Below, piece by piece: positions 34,376 through 43,146 of a DNA stretch of 64,000 nt. The DNA comes from Mycetocola zhujimingii. Lineage in GTDB: Bacteria; Actinomycetota; Actinomycetes; Actinomycetales; Microbacteriaceae. The stretch lies in assembly GCF_003065425.1 (NCBI RefSeq), contig NZ_CP026949.1, positions 1,240,001 through 1,304,000 on the forward strand, given 5' to 3'. A model generated the notes under the pieces. That model made no database searches and was not told the origin of the DNA. It saw nothing but the letters and a program-made list of their open reading frames with translations. Within the stretch, counting starts at the first letter, position 1. Each line of letters opens with the position of its first letter. Both the position numbers and the translations under genes were made by a program.

Positions 34376-35434
34376 ATGACCGACTCTCCCGGGCTGGATG
34401 TCAGAGGTCTCACCGAGTGGCTTGCCCGCGAACATCCCGAGCTCTCGAGCGGTCCGTTGTCGGCACGCCTCATCACCGGCGGGCGCAGCAACCTCACCTA
34501 CCGCGTCGACGGGGCGCTTCGGCCCCTGGTACTGCGTCGTCCTCCGCTTGGTCATGTATTGTCGAGTGCCCACGACATGGCGCGTGAGTACCGGGTGATT
34601 ACCGCACTGCGGGGCAGCGCTGTGCCGGTGCCGCCGACCATTGACCTTGTCGACGACACGGCGGCGGGCGAGGTCACCGGGACGCCGTTCTTCCTCATGG
34701 ACCTCGTTGCGGGCCGCGTCCTGTCCGACCCCGCGCAGAACACCGATTTCAGTTCCGGTGAGCTGCGGGCGCTTGGGCTCAGCCTCGCGGGAATTCTGGC
34801 CGAACTGCACGCGATCCCACCGGCATCCGTCGGGCTCGACACCTTTGGTCGCGCAGACGGCTACCTGCACAGGCAGCTGAAAACGTGGCGCAGGCAGCTC
34901 GATGCGTCGCGCACGCGCGAGGTGCCACGGCTTGACGAACTGCAGGCCGGGCTCGGCGAACGGATGCCGTCGGCCGGCCGTTCCGCGCTCGTGCACGGCG
35001 ATTACCGGCTGGATAACGCGCTCGTGGACGGCGGTCGTGGCGCGTCAGCGGCCCCGCGCATCACGGCGATCCTCGACTGGGAGATGGCCACCCTCGGTGA
35101 CCCGCTCGTCGACCTCGGCATGCTCGGCCTCTACTGGAGTATCGCCGACCTGCCCGGCGGGCGGGGCGTCGCGCCGAGCGCCGTCGACCTCGACGCCGGC
35201 TATCCCGGCTTCGACGAGATGGTGGACGCCTATGCCGCGCACGCCGGAATCGCGACACCCGATCTTGGTTGGTACCGCGCGTTCGCGGCGTACAAACTCG
35301 CCGTCATCCTCGAGGGCATCCACTGCCGCTACCAGGCCGGCGAGACCGTCGGTGATGGCTTCGACCGCATCGGTCAGCTCGTGGAGCCCCTCGCTGAAGA
35401 GGGACTCGCCCGCTCCGCCCTGAGAGGACTCTGA
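34376..35434 (+). CDS. APH-type phosphotransferase, ACAD10/11 kinase-like (LvaA-like)
   Basis: A 352-residue aminoglycoside-phosphotransferase-fold kinase. GGRSNLTYRV is the nucleotide loop, VHGDYRLDNALV the catalytic loop, and ILDWEMATLGDPLVDLGML the metal-binding DxD-like motif. FFLMDLVAGRVL and the pairing with an acyl-CoA dehydrogenase match the kinase part of ACAD10/ACAD11 and LvaA of levulinate catabolism, which phosphorylate 4-hydroxyacyl-CoA. The assignment to that substrate is inference. AAAGGTGG precedes ATG 34376; the next gene starts five bases after the stop. Confidence 0.85.
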   Translation: MTDSPGLDVRGLTEWLAREHPELSSGPLSARLITGGRSNLTYRVDGALRPLVLRRPPLGHVLSSAHDMAREYRVITALRGSAVPVPPTIDLVDDTAAGEVTGTPFFLMDLVAGRVLSDPAQNTDFSSGELRALGLSLAGILAELHAIPPASVGLDTFGRADGYLHRQLKTWRRQLDASRTREVPRLDELQAGLGERMPSAGRSALVHGDYRLDNALVDGGRGASAAPRITAILDWEMATLGDPLVDLGMLGLYWSIADLPGGRGVAPSAVDLDAGYPGFDEMVDAYAAHAGIATPDLGWYRAFAAYKLAVILEGIHCRYQAGETVGDGFDRIGQLVEPLAEEGLARSALRGL

Positions 35435-35439
35435 CGACC

Positions 35440-36642
35440 ATGGACTTCGCCGAAGACCCCCGCACGATTGAACTGGCCGCAACGCTGCGCGCTTTTCTCG
35501 ATGAGCACGTGATTCCCGCCGAGCCGGTGCTCGACGCTCAACTTCGAGCGACGCCGGACGAATGGGGATTCCGGCCCGTCGTGGATGAGCTGCGGGCGCT
35601 CGCACGTGAGCGCGGGCTGTGGAACCTGTTCCTGCCTGGGGAGCACGGGGCGAACCTCACCAACCTGCAGTACGCGCCGCTCGCGGAGCTCACCGGGTGG
35701 AGTCCGCGACTCGCGCCCGTCGCGCTCAACTGTGCGGCGCCCGACACGGGCAACATGGAGGTCCTCGCCGACTTCGGTACAGAGGAACAGAAGAAGCGCT
35801 GGCTCGAACCGCTCCTCGAGGCCCGCATCCGTTCGGCGTTCTGTATGACCGAGCCGGACGTGGCGTCGTCCGATGCGACAAACGTCGCCACCAGCATCCG
35901 TCGTGACGGAGACCACTACGTGATCTCGGGACGGAAGTGGTGGTCGACCGGTGCAATGAACCCGAACGCCGAGATCCTGATCGTGATGGGCAAGACCGAC
36001 CCTGCGGCCGAGCGGCACCGGCAGCAGTCGATGATCCTGGTGCCGAGGGAGGCCGCCGGCGTCGAGATCGTGAGGCCGCTGACCGTATTCGGCTACGACG
36101 ATCGGGACCACGGCGGGCACGCCGAGATCGTCTTCCACGACGTGCGGGTGCCGGCGTCGAACCTGATCGGGGCTGAGGGAGATGGCTTCGCTATCGCACA
36201 GGCGCGGCTCGGACCCGGCCGCATACACCACTGCATGCGGGCGCTCGGGATGGCGGAGCGCGCCGTTGCCCTGGTGCGCGACCGCGCCAACGATCGCGTC
36301 GCCTTCGGCTCGCCGCTCGCGAACCAGGGAGTCGTCCGCGAATGGGCCGCCGAGTCGCGCATCAGCATCGAGTCGCTCCGGCTGCTCGTGCTGAAAACCG
36401 CCTGGCTCATGGACACCGTCGGCAACCGCGCCGCGATGACCGAGATCCAGGCCATCAAGATCGCCGTTCCCCGCGCCGTCCAGACGATCCTCGACCGGGC
36501 CATGCAGCTCTTCGGTGGCGCAGGTCTGTCTCAGGACGTCCCGCTCGCCGAGATGTTCGCCGGGGCCAGGGCGCTGCGGATCGCCGACGGTCCCGATGAA
36601 GTCCACCTCGCCGCGCTCGGAAAAGCCGAGCTGCGGCGCTGA
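35440..36642 (+). CDS. Acyl-CoA dehydrogenase, ACAD10/11-like
   Basis: A 400-residue flavoenzyme: AFCMTEPDVASSDATNV and SGRKWWSTGAMNP are the FAD/substrate segments with the features of the ACAD10/11 branch, and RIADGPDEVHLAALGK stands at the C-terminus. In that branch the enzyme acts on 4-phosphoacyl-CoA and eliminates phosphate to give an unsaturated acyl-CoA. It lies five bases after the kinase gene, mirroring the fused vertebrate ACAD10/11 proteins. Confidence 0.88.
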   Translation: MDFAEDPRTIELAATLRAFLDEHVIPAEPVLDAQLRATPDEWGFRPVVDELRALARERGLWNLFLPGEHGANLTNLQYAPLAELTGWSPRLAPVALNCAAPDTGNMEVLADFGTEEQKKRWLEPLLEARIRSAFCMTEPDVASSDATNVATSIRRDGDHYVISGRKWWSTGAMNPNAEILIVMGKTDPAAERHRQQSMILVPREAAGVEIVRPLTVFGYDDRDHGGHAEIVFHDVRVPASNLIGAEGDGFAIAQARLGPGRIHHCMRALGMAERAVALVRDRANDRVAFGSPLANQGVVREWAAESRISIESLRLLVLKTAWLMDTVGNRAAMTEIQAIKIAVPRAVQTILDRAMQLFGGAGLSQDVPLAEMFAGARALRIADGPDEVHLAALGKAELRR

Positions 36643-36686
36643 AAAGTCGTTACCCCCAACCACCCCTGTGATCAAAGGAGATCCCC

Positions 36687-38273
36687 ATGGCACACCACCC
36701 AGACCTGGCCATCGACGGCGAGGGCTTCGGCACGCTCTCGGTCGCGAGCATCCTCTCTGAAACCGCGAACCGGAGACCCGACAGCCCCGCCATTCATTTC
36801 TACGGCAACACCATTAGCTACGGGCAGCTGTGGGACGAGGCGCGTGCCTACGCCGGCGCCCTTCGGGACCGCGGCATCGGACGCGGCGACCGGGTCGCGA
36901 TGCTCGTTCCGAACGTGCCCGACTTTCCGCGGGTGTACTACGCGGCGCTGTCGCTCGGCGCGATCGTCGTCCCGATCCACCTCCTCTTCAAAGCCGAGGA
37001 GATCGCGTTTGTGCTGAAGGACAGCGGGGCTGACGTGCTCGTTGCCGCAGCGCCGCTGCTCGCCGAAGCGATCCCGGCTGCTGAGTCTGCCGGGGTGCCC
37101 CTCGTCACGGTGCTCGCCCCACCGCCCGAGGCAGGCGGGCCTGCCGTGCCGCGTCTCGAGGCCGAAGCTGCGGCATCCGAACCGATCGAACGACTCGTCT
37201 CGATGAACCCGCTCGAAGCGGCAACGATCCTCTACACGAGCGGGACCACCGGGACGCCCAAGGGAGCCGTGGGTTCTCACCTCGCTGTCGTCGAGCAGGT
37301 GCACTGTTCACTTATCGACTCCTTCGATATGCGCACCGACGATGTGATCTTCGGTGGGCTGCCGCTCTTCCACACCTTCGGGCAGACCGCCGTCATGAAC
37401 ATCGCCTTCCGTCGTGGGGCATCGATCATCCTGTTGCCGCGGTTCGACCCGGACGAGGCCCTCGCGCTGCTCGTCGCGCACCAGGCGACGGTGTTCACCG
37501 CGGTGCCGACGATGTTCGTCGGCATGATCCAGGCCGCGTCCCGCACGGGGGAGCGCCCGCCGCTCCGCTACGCGGTATCGGGCGGGGCAGCCCTGCCGGT
37601 TGCGGTGCTCGAGGCCTTTCAGCAGGCGTACGGTGCCGAGGTGCACGAGGGTTACGGCCTCACCGAGACGGCGCCGACCGTGTCGTTCAACAGTGTGTAC
37701 GAGCCGATTCGCCCCGGCACCGTCGGCCGAGCACTCTGGGGCGTCGACATCGCGATCGCCGAGGCCGAGGTCGAGGGGCGCATCGAGTTTGCGCAGGCCG
37801 GAGATCTCGGCGAGATCGTCGTGCGCGGCCACAACCTCTTCAAGGGGTACCTCGGTCGAGCGGATGCCTCGGCGGAGGCGGTCGTCGACGGCTGGTTCCG
37901 CACGGGCGACCTCGGCACGTACGAGGACGGGATCGTCACGATCGTCGACCGCAAGAAGGACATGATCGTGCGCAACGGATACAACGTGTATCCGACGGAG
38001 GTGGAGGCTGTTCTGTCCCGTCATCCGGATGTTGCGATGGCCGCGGTGTTCGGGCTCGCCCACGACACGCACGGCCAGGAGGTGCACGCCGCTGTGGTCG
38101 CGCTCGACGGGCGGGAACTCGACTCCGATGAGCTCATCGCGTTCTGCAAGGAGCGCATCGCGGCGTACAAGTACCCCCGGGTGGTGCACCTCGTCGACGC
38201 CCTGCCCCTCGGCGGCAGCGGCAAGGTGCTGAAGCGGCACCTTGTCGACCAGTTCACCGTGCTGCAGAGCTGA
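36687..38273 (+). CDS. Acyl-CoA synthetase (AMP-forming), FadD-like
   Basis: A 528-residue ligase that would activate the carboxylic acid substrate with CoA and ATP. The AMP-binding motif is ILYTSGTTGTPKGAVGSH near residue 185, followed by YGLTETAPT near residue 325, GWFRTGDLG near residue 415 and the C-terminal Lys in GGSGKVLKRH. AAGGAGA lies seven bases before ATG 36687. It is the third gene of the operator B operon. Confidence 0.9.
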   Translation: MAHHPDLAIDGEGFGTLSVASILSETANRRPDSPAIHFYGNTISYGQLWDEARAYAGALRDRGIGRGDRVAMLVPNVPDFPRVYYAALSLGAIVVPIHLLFKAEEIAFVLKDSGADVLVAAAPLLAEAIPAAESAGVPLVTVLAPPPEAGGPAVPRLEAEAAASEPIERLVSMNPLEAATILYTSGTTGTPKGAVGSHLAVVEQVHCSLIDSFDMRTDDVIFGGLPLFHTFGQTAVMNIAFRRGASIILLPRFDPDEALALLVAHQATVFTAVPTMFVGMIQAASRTGERPPLRYAVSGGAALPVAVLEAFQQAYGAEVHEGYGLTETAPTVSFNSVYEPIRPGTVGRALWGVDIAIAEAEVEGRIEFAQAGDLGEIVVRGHNLFKGYLGRADASAEAVVDGWFRTGDLGTYEDGIVTIVDRKKDMIVRNGYNVYPTEVEAVLSRHPDVAMAAVFGLAHDTHGQEVHAAVVALDGRELDSDELIAFCKERIAAYKYPRVVHLVDALPLGGSGKVLKRHLVDQFTVLQS

Positions 38274-38300
38274 TCCGGGCCGCGGCGGCATCCGTTCGTC

Positions 38301-39038
38301 TGTCGCAAAGTGCGCTTATGCACGGGGTTAACCGCCGTTTGTGACAGCTGAGCCCCGGGCGGTGACGCGTGCCCCCACAGACAAGCGGATGCCGCGAACC
38401 CTCCAGGTCTGCGGCATCCGTTCGTCTGTCACAAAGTGCGCTTATGGCGCGGGTTTAACCGCCATTTGTGACAGTTGAGCGCCGGGCCGGCGCATGCCCC
38501 ACAGACAAGCGGATGCCGCGGACGCTGTAGGTCTGCGGCATCCGTTCGTCTGTCACAAAGTGCGCTTATGGCGCGGGTTTAACCGCCATTTGTGACAGTT
38601 GAGCGGCGGCCGGGCGGTGACGCATGCCCCCACAGGCAAGCGGATGCCGCGGACCCTCCAGGTCTGCGGCATCCGTTCGTCTGTCACAAAGTGCGCTTAT
38701 GGCGCGGGTTTAACCGCCGTTTGTGACAGTTGAGTGCCGGGCGGGGTTCGTTCGTCCCGGATGCGGGCGGTGGCATCCGTTCGTCTGTCACAAAGTGCGC
38801 TTATGCGCGGGTTTGACCGCCGTTTGTGACAGTTGAGTGCCGGGAGGGGTTCGTTCGTCCCGGATGCGGGCGGTGGCATCCTTTCGTCTGTCACAAAGTG
38901 CGCTTATGCCGCGGGTTTAACCGCCATTTGTGACAGTTGAGCGGCGGACGGGCGGTCGTCGTCGCTGGTCGTGCGTGCGGCGGTGCTTCGTCTGTCACAA
39001 AGTGCGCTTATACGCGGGCTTGACCGCCATTTGTGACA
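38301..39038. repeat. Array of seven long imperfect palindromes
   Basis: Seven 46-47 bp units at 38301-38346, 38427-38473, 38551-38597, 38682-38728, 38786-38831, 38889-38935 and 38993-39038. Each begins TGTCACAAAGTGCGCTTA and ends with TAACCGCC-(A/G)TTTGTGACA or a close variant, so the two arms are inverted copies of about 18 bases (TGTCACAAAKKGCGSTTA). Start-to-start distances are 126, 124, 131, 104, 103 and 104 bp. The spacers also repeat: GCGGATGCCGC and GCGGCATCCG pieces form a second hairpin between units 1-4. It fills the space between the convergent acyl-CoA ligase and ABC transporter genes. Confidence 0.9.
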
Positions 39039-39128
39039 GACGAACGCCGGGGCGGCGGCGGACGCCCCCGCAGACAAGCGGAGGCCGCGGACCAGCAGGT
39101 CCGCGGCATCCGTTCTCTCTGTTGCGGC

Positions 39129-40415
39129 TTAGTCCTCAGGCACGCCCTCGTTGCTCAGCGACACGGGTTCGACGTCGTCCTTCGAGACCTTCCCCTTGCC
39201 GTCACTCACGTAGGTGGAACCGACGAAGTCCTGGACGCCGCCGTCGACGGTCGTGATGCCGACGCCCATGAAGGCCGCGTGGCTGTCGTCGCCGAACGAC
39301 AGCGGCACGACGCCGTTCCCCTCGAGGTCGCCCGAGCTGATGGCCTCGATCAGGCTCTCCCTGGTGGGGTCTTCGCCTGCTGCTGCGAGTGCCTCGGCGA
39401 AGAGGTAGGCGACACTCATGCCGTAGACGGTGTTGCCGTCGAACGGAGCGTCATCGTTGTACTCGGTGTTGATCTCCTCGAACAGCGCACGCCACTCGTC
39501 GTCCTGGCCGAAGGGCAGGTAGTTGGTGCTGACGAATCCCTGCAGCAGCTTCGGGGCAAGGTCAGCGCCGAGGAAGGTGACGAGGGTCGGGTAGTCGCCG
39601 CCGGAGGAGGACGAGAACCACTGCGGTGCGTAGCCGAGCTTCGCCGCTGTGCCGACCGCGAGGGCGGTGAAGCCATTGACCGTCGCGAGCATGTTGATCT
39701 CGCAGCCCGCCGCCTTCATGGCGCTGATCTGCGCGACGACATCCTGGTTGGACACCGAGTACGTCTGAACGCTCGCGAGTCCATCAGCGCCGAGGACGTT
39801 CTGAAGCCCGGTCGTGAACTCCGTGCCGAAGTCATCGTCCTGTCCCAGTACACAGACGCTCTTGCCGGGGAACTCGTCCTCGGCATACTGAGCGAGCGCT
39901 TCGCCCTCCGCGACGTAGTCGACGTTGTACGCGAAGGTGTAAGGGTACTTCTCGGGCTGGTTCCAGCTCGTGGATCCCGAGGCGACGAACAGATCCGGCA
40001 CCTTCTTCTGGTTGAGGTAGTCGAGCACCGAGGTGTGCGTCGGTGTGCCCAGCCCGTTCACCACGGCGAAGACCTCGTCCTCCTCGACGAGTTCACGCAC
40101 GACGTTCTGGGTGTTCGACGGGTTGTAGCCGTCATCCTTGACGACGTACTCGATGGTGCGGCCGTGGATTCCGCCCTGCTCATTGAGGTACTCGAAGTAC
40201 GCGGTCGTCGCCGCGGAAATCGAGGCGTACCCCGCGGCGGCTGGCCCGGTGAGCGGGTGGTGGGTGCCGATGGTCACCGTTTCTTCGGTGATCCCCGGCG
40301 TGCTGGCGGCCTCGCCCGCCGGCGCCGGGGTGCTGCATCCGCTCAGCGCAATGAGCATGACGGATGCCGCTGCGACGGTAATGGCACTGCGTGGTGGAGC
40401 GCTTCGATGTGACAT
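39129..40415 (-). CDS. Liv-type ABC transporter substrate-binding lipoprotein
   Basis: A 428-residue type I periplasmic-binding-like protein. The lipobox is LSGC after a hydrophobic signal (ITVAAASVMLIALSGC). VTIGTHHPLTGPAAAGYASI, NEQGGIHGRTIEYVVKDDGY and VFAVVNGLGTPTH are the landmarks of the LivK/amide-binding group. It is the last gene of a five-gene transporter operon starting at 43934, three bases after the permease stop. Homologues bind branched amino acids, amides or short carboxylates; the catabolic context points to the last. Confidence 0.9.
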   Translation of the reverse strand: MSHRSAPPRSAITVAAASVMLIALSGCSTPAPAGEAASTPGITEETVTIGTHHPLTGPAAAGYASISAATTAYFEYLNEQGGIHGRTIEYVVKDDGYNPSNTQNVVRELVEEDEVFAVVNGLGTPTHTSVLDYLNQKKVPDLFVASGSTSWNQPEKYPYTFAYNVDYVAEGEALAQYAEDEFPGKSVCVLGQDDDFGTEFTTGLQNVLGADGLASVQTYSVSNQDVVAQISAMKAAGCEINMLATVNGFTALAVGTAAKLGYAPQWFSSSSGGDYPTLVTFLGADLAPKLLQGFVSTNYLPFGQDDEWRALFEEINTEYNDDAPFDGNTVYGMSVAYLFAEALAAAGEDPTRESLIEAISSGDLEGNGVVPLSFGDDSHAAFMGVGITTVDGGVQDFVGSTYVSDGKGKVSKDDVEPVSLSNEGVPED

Positions 40416-40418
40416 GGG

Positions 40419-41555
40419 TCACCTCTCTGATTCGGTGGAGACGGGTTGGATGGTGAGGGGTTCTGTGGTGAGGGGTTCGGTGGAGATGGGTTCACTCGGG
40501 CTGTGTCCGGTGGTTCCGGATGCCGCGGTTCCGGATGCCTTCCGCCCACGGAGCGCCCCGCGGATGCCTCCCGGCCAGACGGCGGTCACGACGATGAGCA
40601 GGGCACCGAAGACGAGGACCGGGAGGTTGCCGGAGAGCCGCTGCTGGAGTTCCCCGGGCAGCGACAGCGCCCCGGTACCCGTCTGCACGAGCCACGGCAG
40701 CAGAACGATGAGGGCGGAACCGATGGCTGCGCCAAGGATGCTGCCCAGGCCACCGACGACAACGGCGACCACGAGCAGGAGCGAAAACGCCAGCGTGTAT
40801 GCGCCGGGGCTGACCGACTGGGTGACGAAGCACAACACGGCTCCGCCGGCGCCGGCGCCGAGTGCGCTCACGAGGAAGGCGTGCACCTTCACCCGGCCCG
40901 CGGGGATGCCGCTGAGACGAGCTGCCACTTCGTCGTCCCGCACCGCACGCATCCGTAGCCCTGCTTTACCGTTTCTCACCAGCGTGAGAAGTGTGAGCGT
41001 GATGCCCGCGACGAGGATAGCCACCCAGGCCTGCCACTGCTCGACGGCGATGAGGGCCGACAGCGCTTCGGGAACCCCGTCGTAAGCGATTTGCACTCCC
41101 TGGTCGCCGCGGAAGACCCCGACGAAGACGCTGGTGAAGGCGGGCAGGGCAATGACGAGCGCGAGCGTGACGCCGGCGAGGTACGGGCCGTGCAGCCGCG
41201 CCGCAGCGAGTCCGAGCAGCAGGCCGATGACGCCAGCGGCAACAACGCCTGCGATCAGCCCCAAAATGAACCGGGGGAGACCCTCGACACCGGCATCCGT
41301 CAGCGCGTTCGCGGTGAGGGCGTACCCGTACCCTCCGGCCGCCATCAGCGCGGCGTGGCCGAGCGACAGCTGCCCGGTCAGGCCGATGAGCAGGGTGAGC
41401 CCGGCGGTGGCACAGAGGTACGCAGCGACGAGCGCCAGCTGGTAGTTCCGGTACGGGTCGAGCAGGAACGTGCAGGCGATGGCGAGCACCGTCAGCGCCA
41501 CGCCTCCCGCGATCACGCGTGGTGTGCCGGTGAGAGAAGTCATTATCCGGTTCAT
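40419..41555 (-). CDS. Liv-type ABC transporter permease, LivM-like
   Basis: A 378-residue permease with about ten helices. GQLSLGHAALMAAGGYGYA near residue 60 and the cytoplasmic loop GLRMRAVRDDEVAARLSGIP near residue 200 identify LivM. The C-terminal tail (EPISTEPLTTEPLTIQPVST) is a short tandem repeat visible also in the DNA at 40440-40495, probably neutral. GAGGG before ATG 41555 lies within the end of the LivH gene, overlapping ATGA. Confidence 0.9.
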   Translation of the reverse strand: MNRIMTSLTGTPRVIAGGVALTVLAIACTFLLDPYRNYQLALVAAYLCATAGLTLLIGLTGQLSLGHAALMAAGGYGYALTANALTDAGVEGLPRFILGLIAGVVAAGVIGLLLGLAAARLHGPYLAGVTLALVIALPAFTSVFVGVFRGDQGVQIAYDGVPEALSALIAVEQWQAWVAILVAGITLTLLTLVRNGKAGLRMRAVRDDEVAARLSGIPAGRVKVHAFLVSALGAGAGGAVLCFVTQSVSPGAYTLAFSLLLVVAVVVGGLGSILGAAIGSALIVLLPWLVQTGTGALSLPGELQQRLSGNLPVLVFGALLIVVTAVWPGGIRGALRGRKASGTAASGTTGHSPSEPISTEPLTTEPLTIQPVSTESER

Positions 41556-42430
41556 GCGACCCTCACCTTGCCCGTTGAGAAGACGCCGCCGGGGCGCACG
41601 AGCAGCACGCAGACCAGGAGCGCGAGTACCGCGATCGGCGCGACTGTCGAGCCGAGAAAACCGGTGACGAGCGTGATCAGGATGCCGACCGCAAGACCGC
41701 CGAGAAGCGCACCAACCGGCGAATCGAGGCCGCCGACGACAGCGACAGTGAACGCGTATACGAACAGCATGTCCGTGGAGTGCGGGTTCAACCCGAGTTC
41801 GGTCGGTACGAGCAGCAGTGCCGCGAGGGCACTCACCGCCGAGGAGAGCATCCAGCCGAGGGTGAGCATGCGCGAGACCCGGACTCCGAGCAGCCGGGAT
41901 ACCTCCGGGGCGAACGCGGATGCCCGCAGCTGCAGGCCAAGCGAGGTCCGCGTGAAGAGCAGGCCAAGCAGCGACATCACGACCACGGCGACGATGAGGA
42001 CGAACAGGTCGTACGGCGACAGAATGGCAACACCGCCGATCAGGATGGGGCTTTCGTCGAACGGGGCATCCATCGGCCGGTATTGCTGGCCGAACAGGAT
42101 GCCGAGGGCTGATTGCAGCACCATGACGAGTCCGATGGCGATGATGACGCCGGCGAGCGGCTGGCCCGCTGGAGCGAAACGCATGACGCCGCGTTCAACG
42201 GCGAAGCCGACCAGGAGCCCCGCGAGGATCGCCGCACCCAGCCCGGCGAAGTACGAGCCGGTGAGGCCCGTCACGGCAAAGGCGACGTAGGTGGCGACGA
42301 GGGCCATGGCCCCCTGCGCGAAGTTGACGATGCGTGCCGCGCGCCAGATGAGCACGAGCGAGAGCGCGAACAGGGCGAAGATCGCGCCCCGCGCGAGGCC
42401 CGTGGCGAGCAGGAAGATGAGTTGATCCAT
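41552..42430 (-). CDS. Liv-type ABC transporter permease, LivH-like
   Basis: A 292-residue permease with about eight helices. IVNFAQGAMALVATYVAF near residue 35 is the LivH signature, and the loop LGLQLRASAFAPEVSRLLGV near residue 170 is the coupling region for the ATPases. TGATG overlap with the upstream livF-like gene and ATGA overlap with livM show tight coupling. Confidence 0.9.
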   Translation of the reverse strand: MDQLIFLLATGLARGAIFALFALSLVLIWRAARIVNFAQGAMALVATYVAFAVTGLTGSYFAGLGAAILAGLLVGFAVERGVMRFAPAGQPLAGVIIAIGLVMVLQSALGILFGQQYRPMDAPFDESPILIGGVAILSPYDLFVLIVAVVVMSLLGLLFTRTSLGLQLRASAFAPEVSRLLGVRVSRMLTLGWMLSSAVSALAALLLVPTELGLNPHSTDMLFVYAFTVAVVGGLDSPVGALLGGLAVGILITLVTGFLGSTVAPIAVLALLVCVLLVRPGGVFSTGKVRVA

Positions 42431-43146
42431 CAGAACCCCAGGTAGGCGTGTCGGAGGGCGTCGTCGGAGGTGAGTTCGGCGGACGGTCGGTCGGCGACGA
42501 GTGTGCCGAGGCCAAGCACGACACCGTGGTCGGCGATGGAGAGGGCGCTCACCACGTTTTGCTCGGCGAGCAGCACGGTGAGCCCCGTCGTGTCGCGAAG
42601 CCGCCGCAACACGGTCATGATCTGCGCGACCACCCGCGGCGCGAGCCCGAGCGATGGCTCGTCGAGCACGAGCAGCTTTGGCCTCGCGATGATGGCCCTG
42701 CCGAGCGCGAGCATCTGGCGTTCTCCACCGGAGAGCTGGTGGCCCGAACTGTTGCGGCGCTGGGCGAGCGGTTCGAACATGGCATAGATCTCGTCGACCG
42801 CCCCGACGAGTTCGCGGGGAGAAAACCGCCACAGGCCACCGAGGCGGAGGTTCTCGTCGACAGTGAGCTCGGCCACGATGCTCCGTCCCTCGGGCACCTG
42901 GGCAAGCCCCCGCCGAACCCGGTCCTCGACGCCGACCGGAGCGAGGTCGACGCCGTCGAAACGGATGCTGCCAGACGTGGGGGAGATGAGACCCGCGATC
43001 GACCGCAGCAGGGTGGTCTTGCCCGCTCCATTCGCTCCGAGAAGGGCGACGATGCCGCCGGTCTGCACGCTGAAGCTGACCTCACGGAGCACCGGTGTTT
43101 CGCCGTAGCCCGCGCACAGTGCGTCGATCTCGAGCAGCGCGGTCAC
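42430..43146 (-). CDS. Liv-type ABC transporter ATPase, LivF-like
   Basis: A 238-residue ATPase: Walker A GANGAGKTT, signature LSGGERQMLALGRA, Walker B LLVLDEPSLGLAP and AEQNVVSAL as the switch. VPEGRSIVAELTVDENL is typical of LivF. It overlaps livG by four bases. Confidence 0.92.
   Translation of the reverse strand: MTALLEIDALCAGYGETPVLREVSFSVQTGGIVALLGANGAGKTTLLRSIAGLISPTSGSIRFDGVDLAPVGVEDRVRRGLAQVPEGRSIVAELTVDENLRLGGLWRFSPRELVGAVDEIYAMFEPLAQRRNSSGHQLSGGERQMLALGRAIIARPKLLVLDEPSLGLAPRVVAQIMTVLRRLRDTTGLTVLLAEQNVVSALSIADHGVVLGLGTLVADRPSAELTSDDALRHAYLGF

Noticed and set aside
34376-35434. Aminoglycoside resistance kinase
   Set aside because: The kinase fold is shared, but pairing with an acyl-CoA dehydrogenase and CoA ligase fits the ACAD10/11 and LvaA group.
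38301-39038. Regularly spaced repeats that look like a CRISPR array
   Set aside because: Units are 46-47 bp imperfect palindromes, spacers are up to 84 bp and similar to each other, and no cas gene is present.
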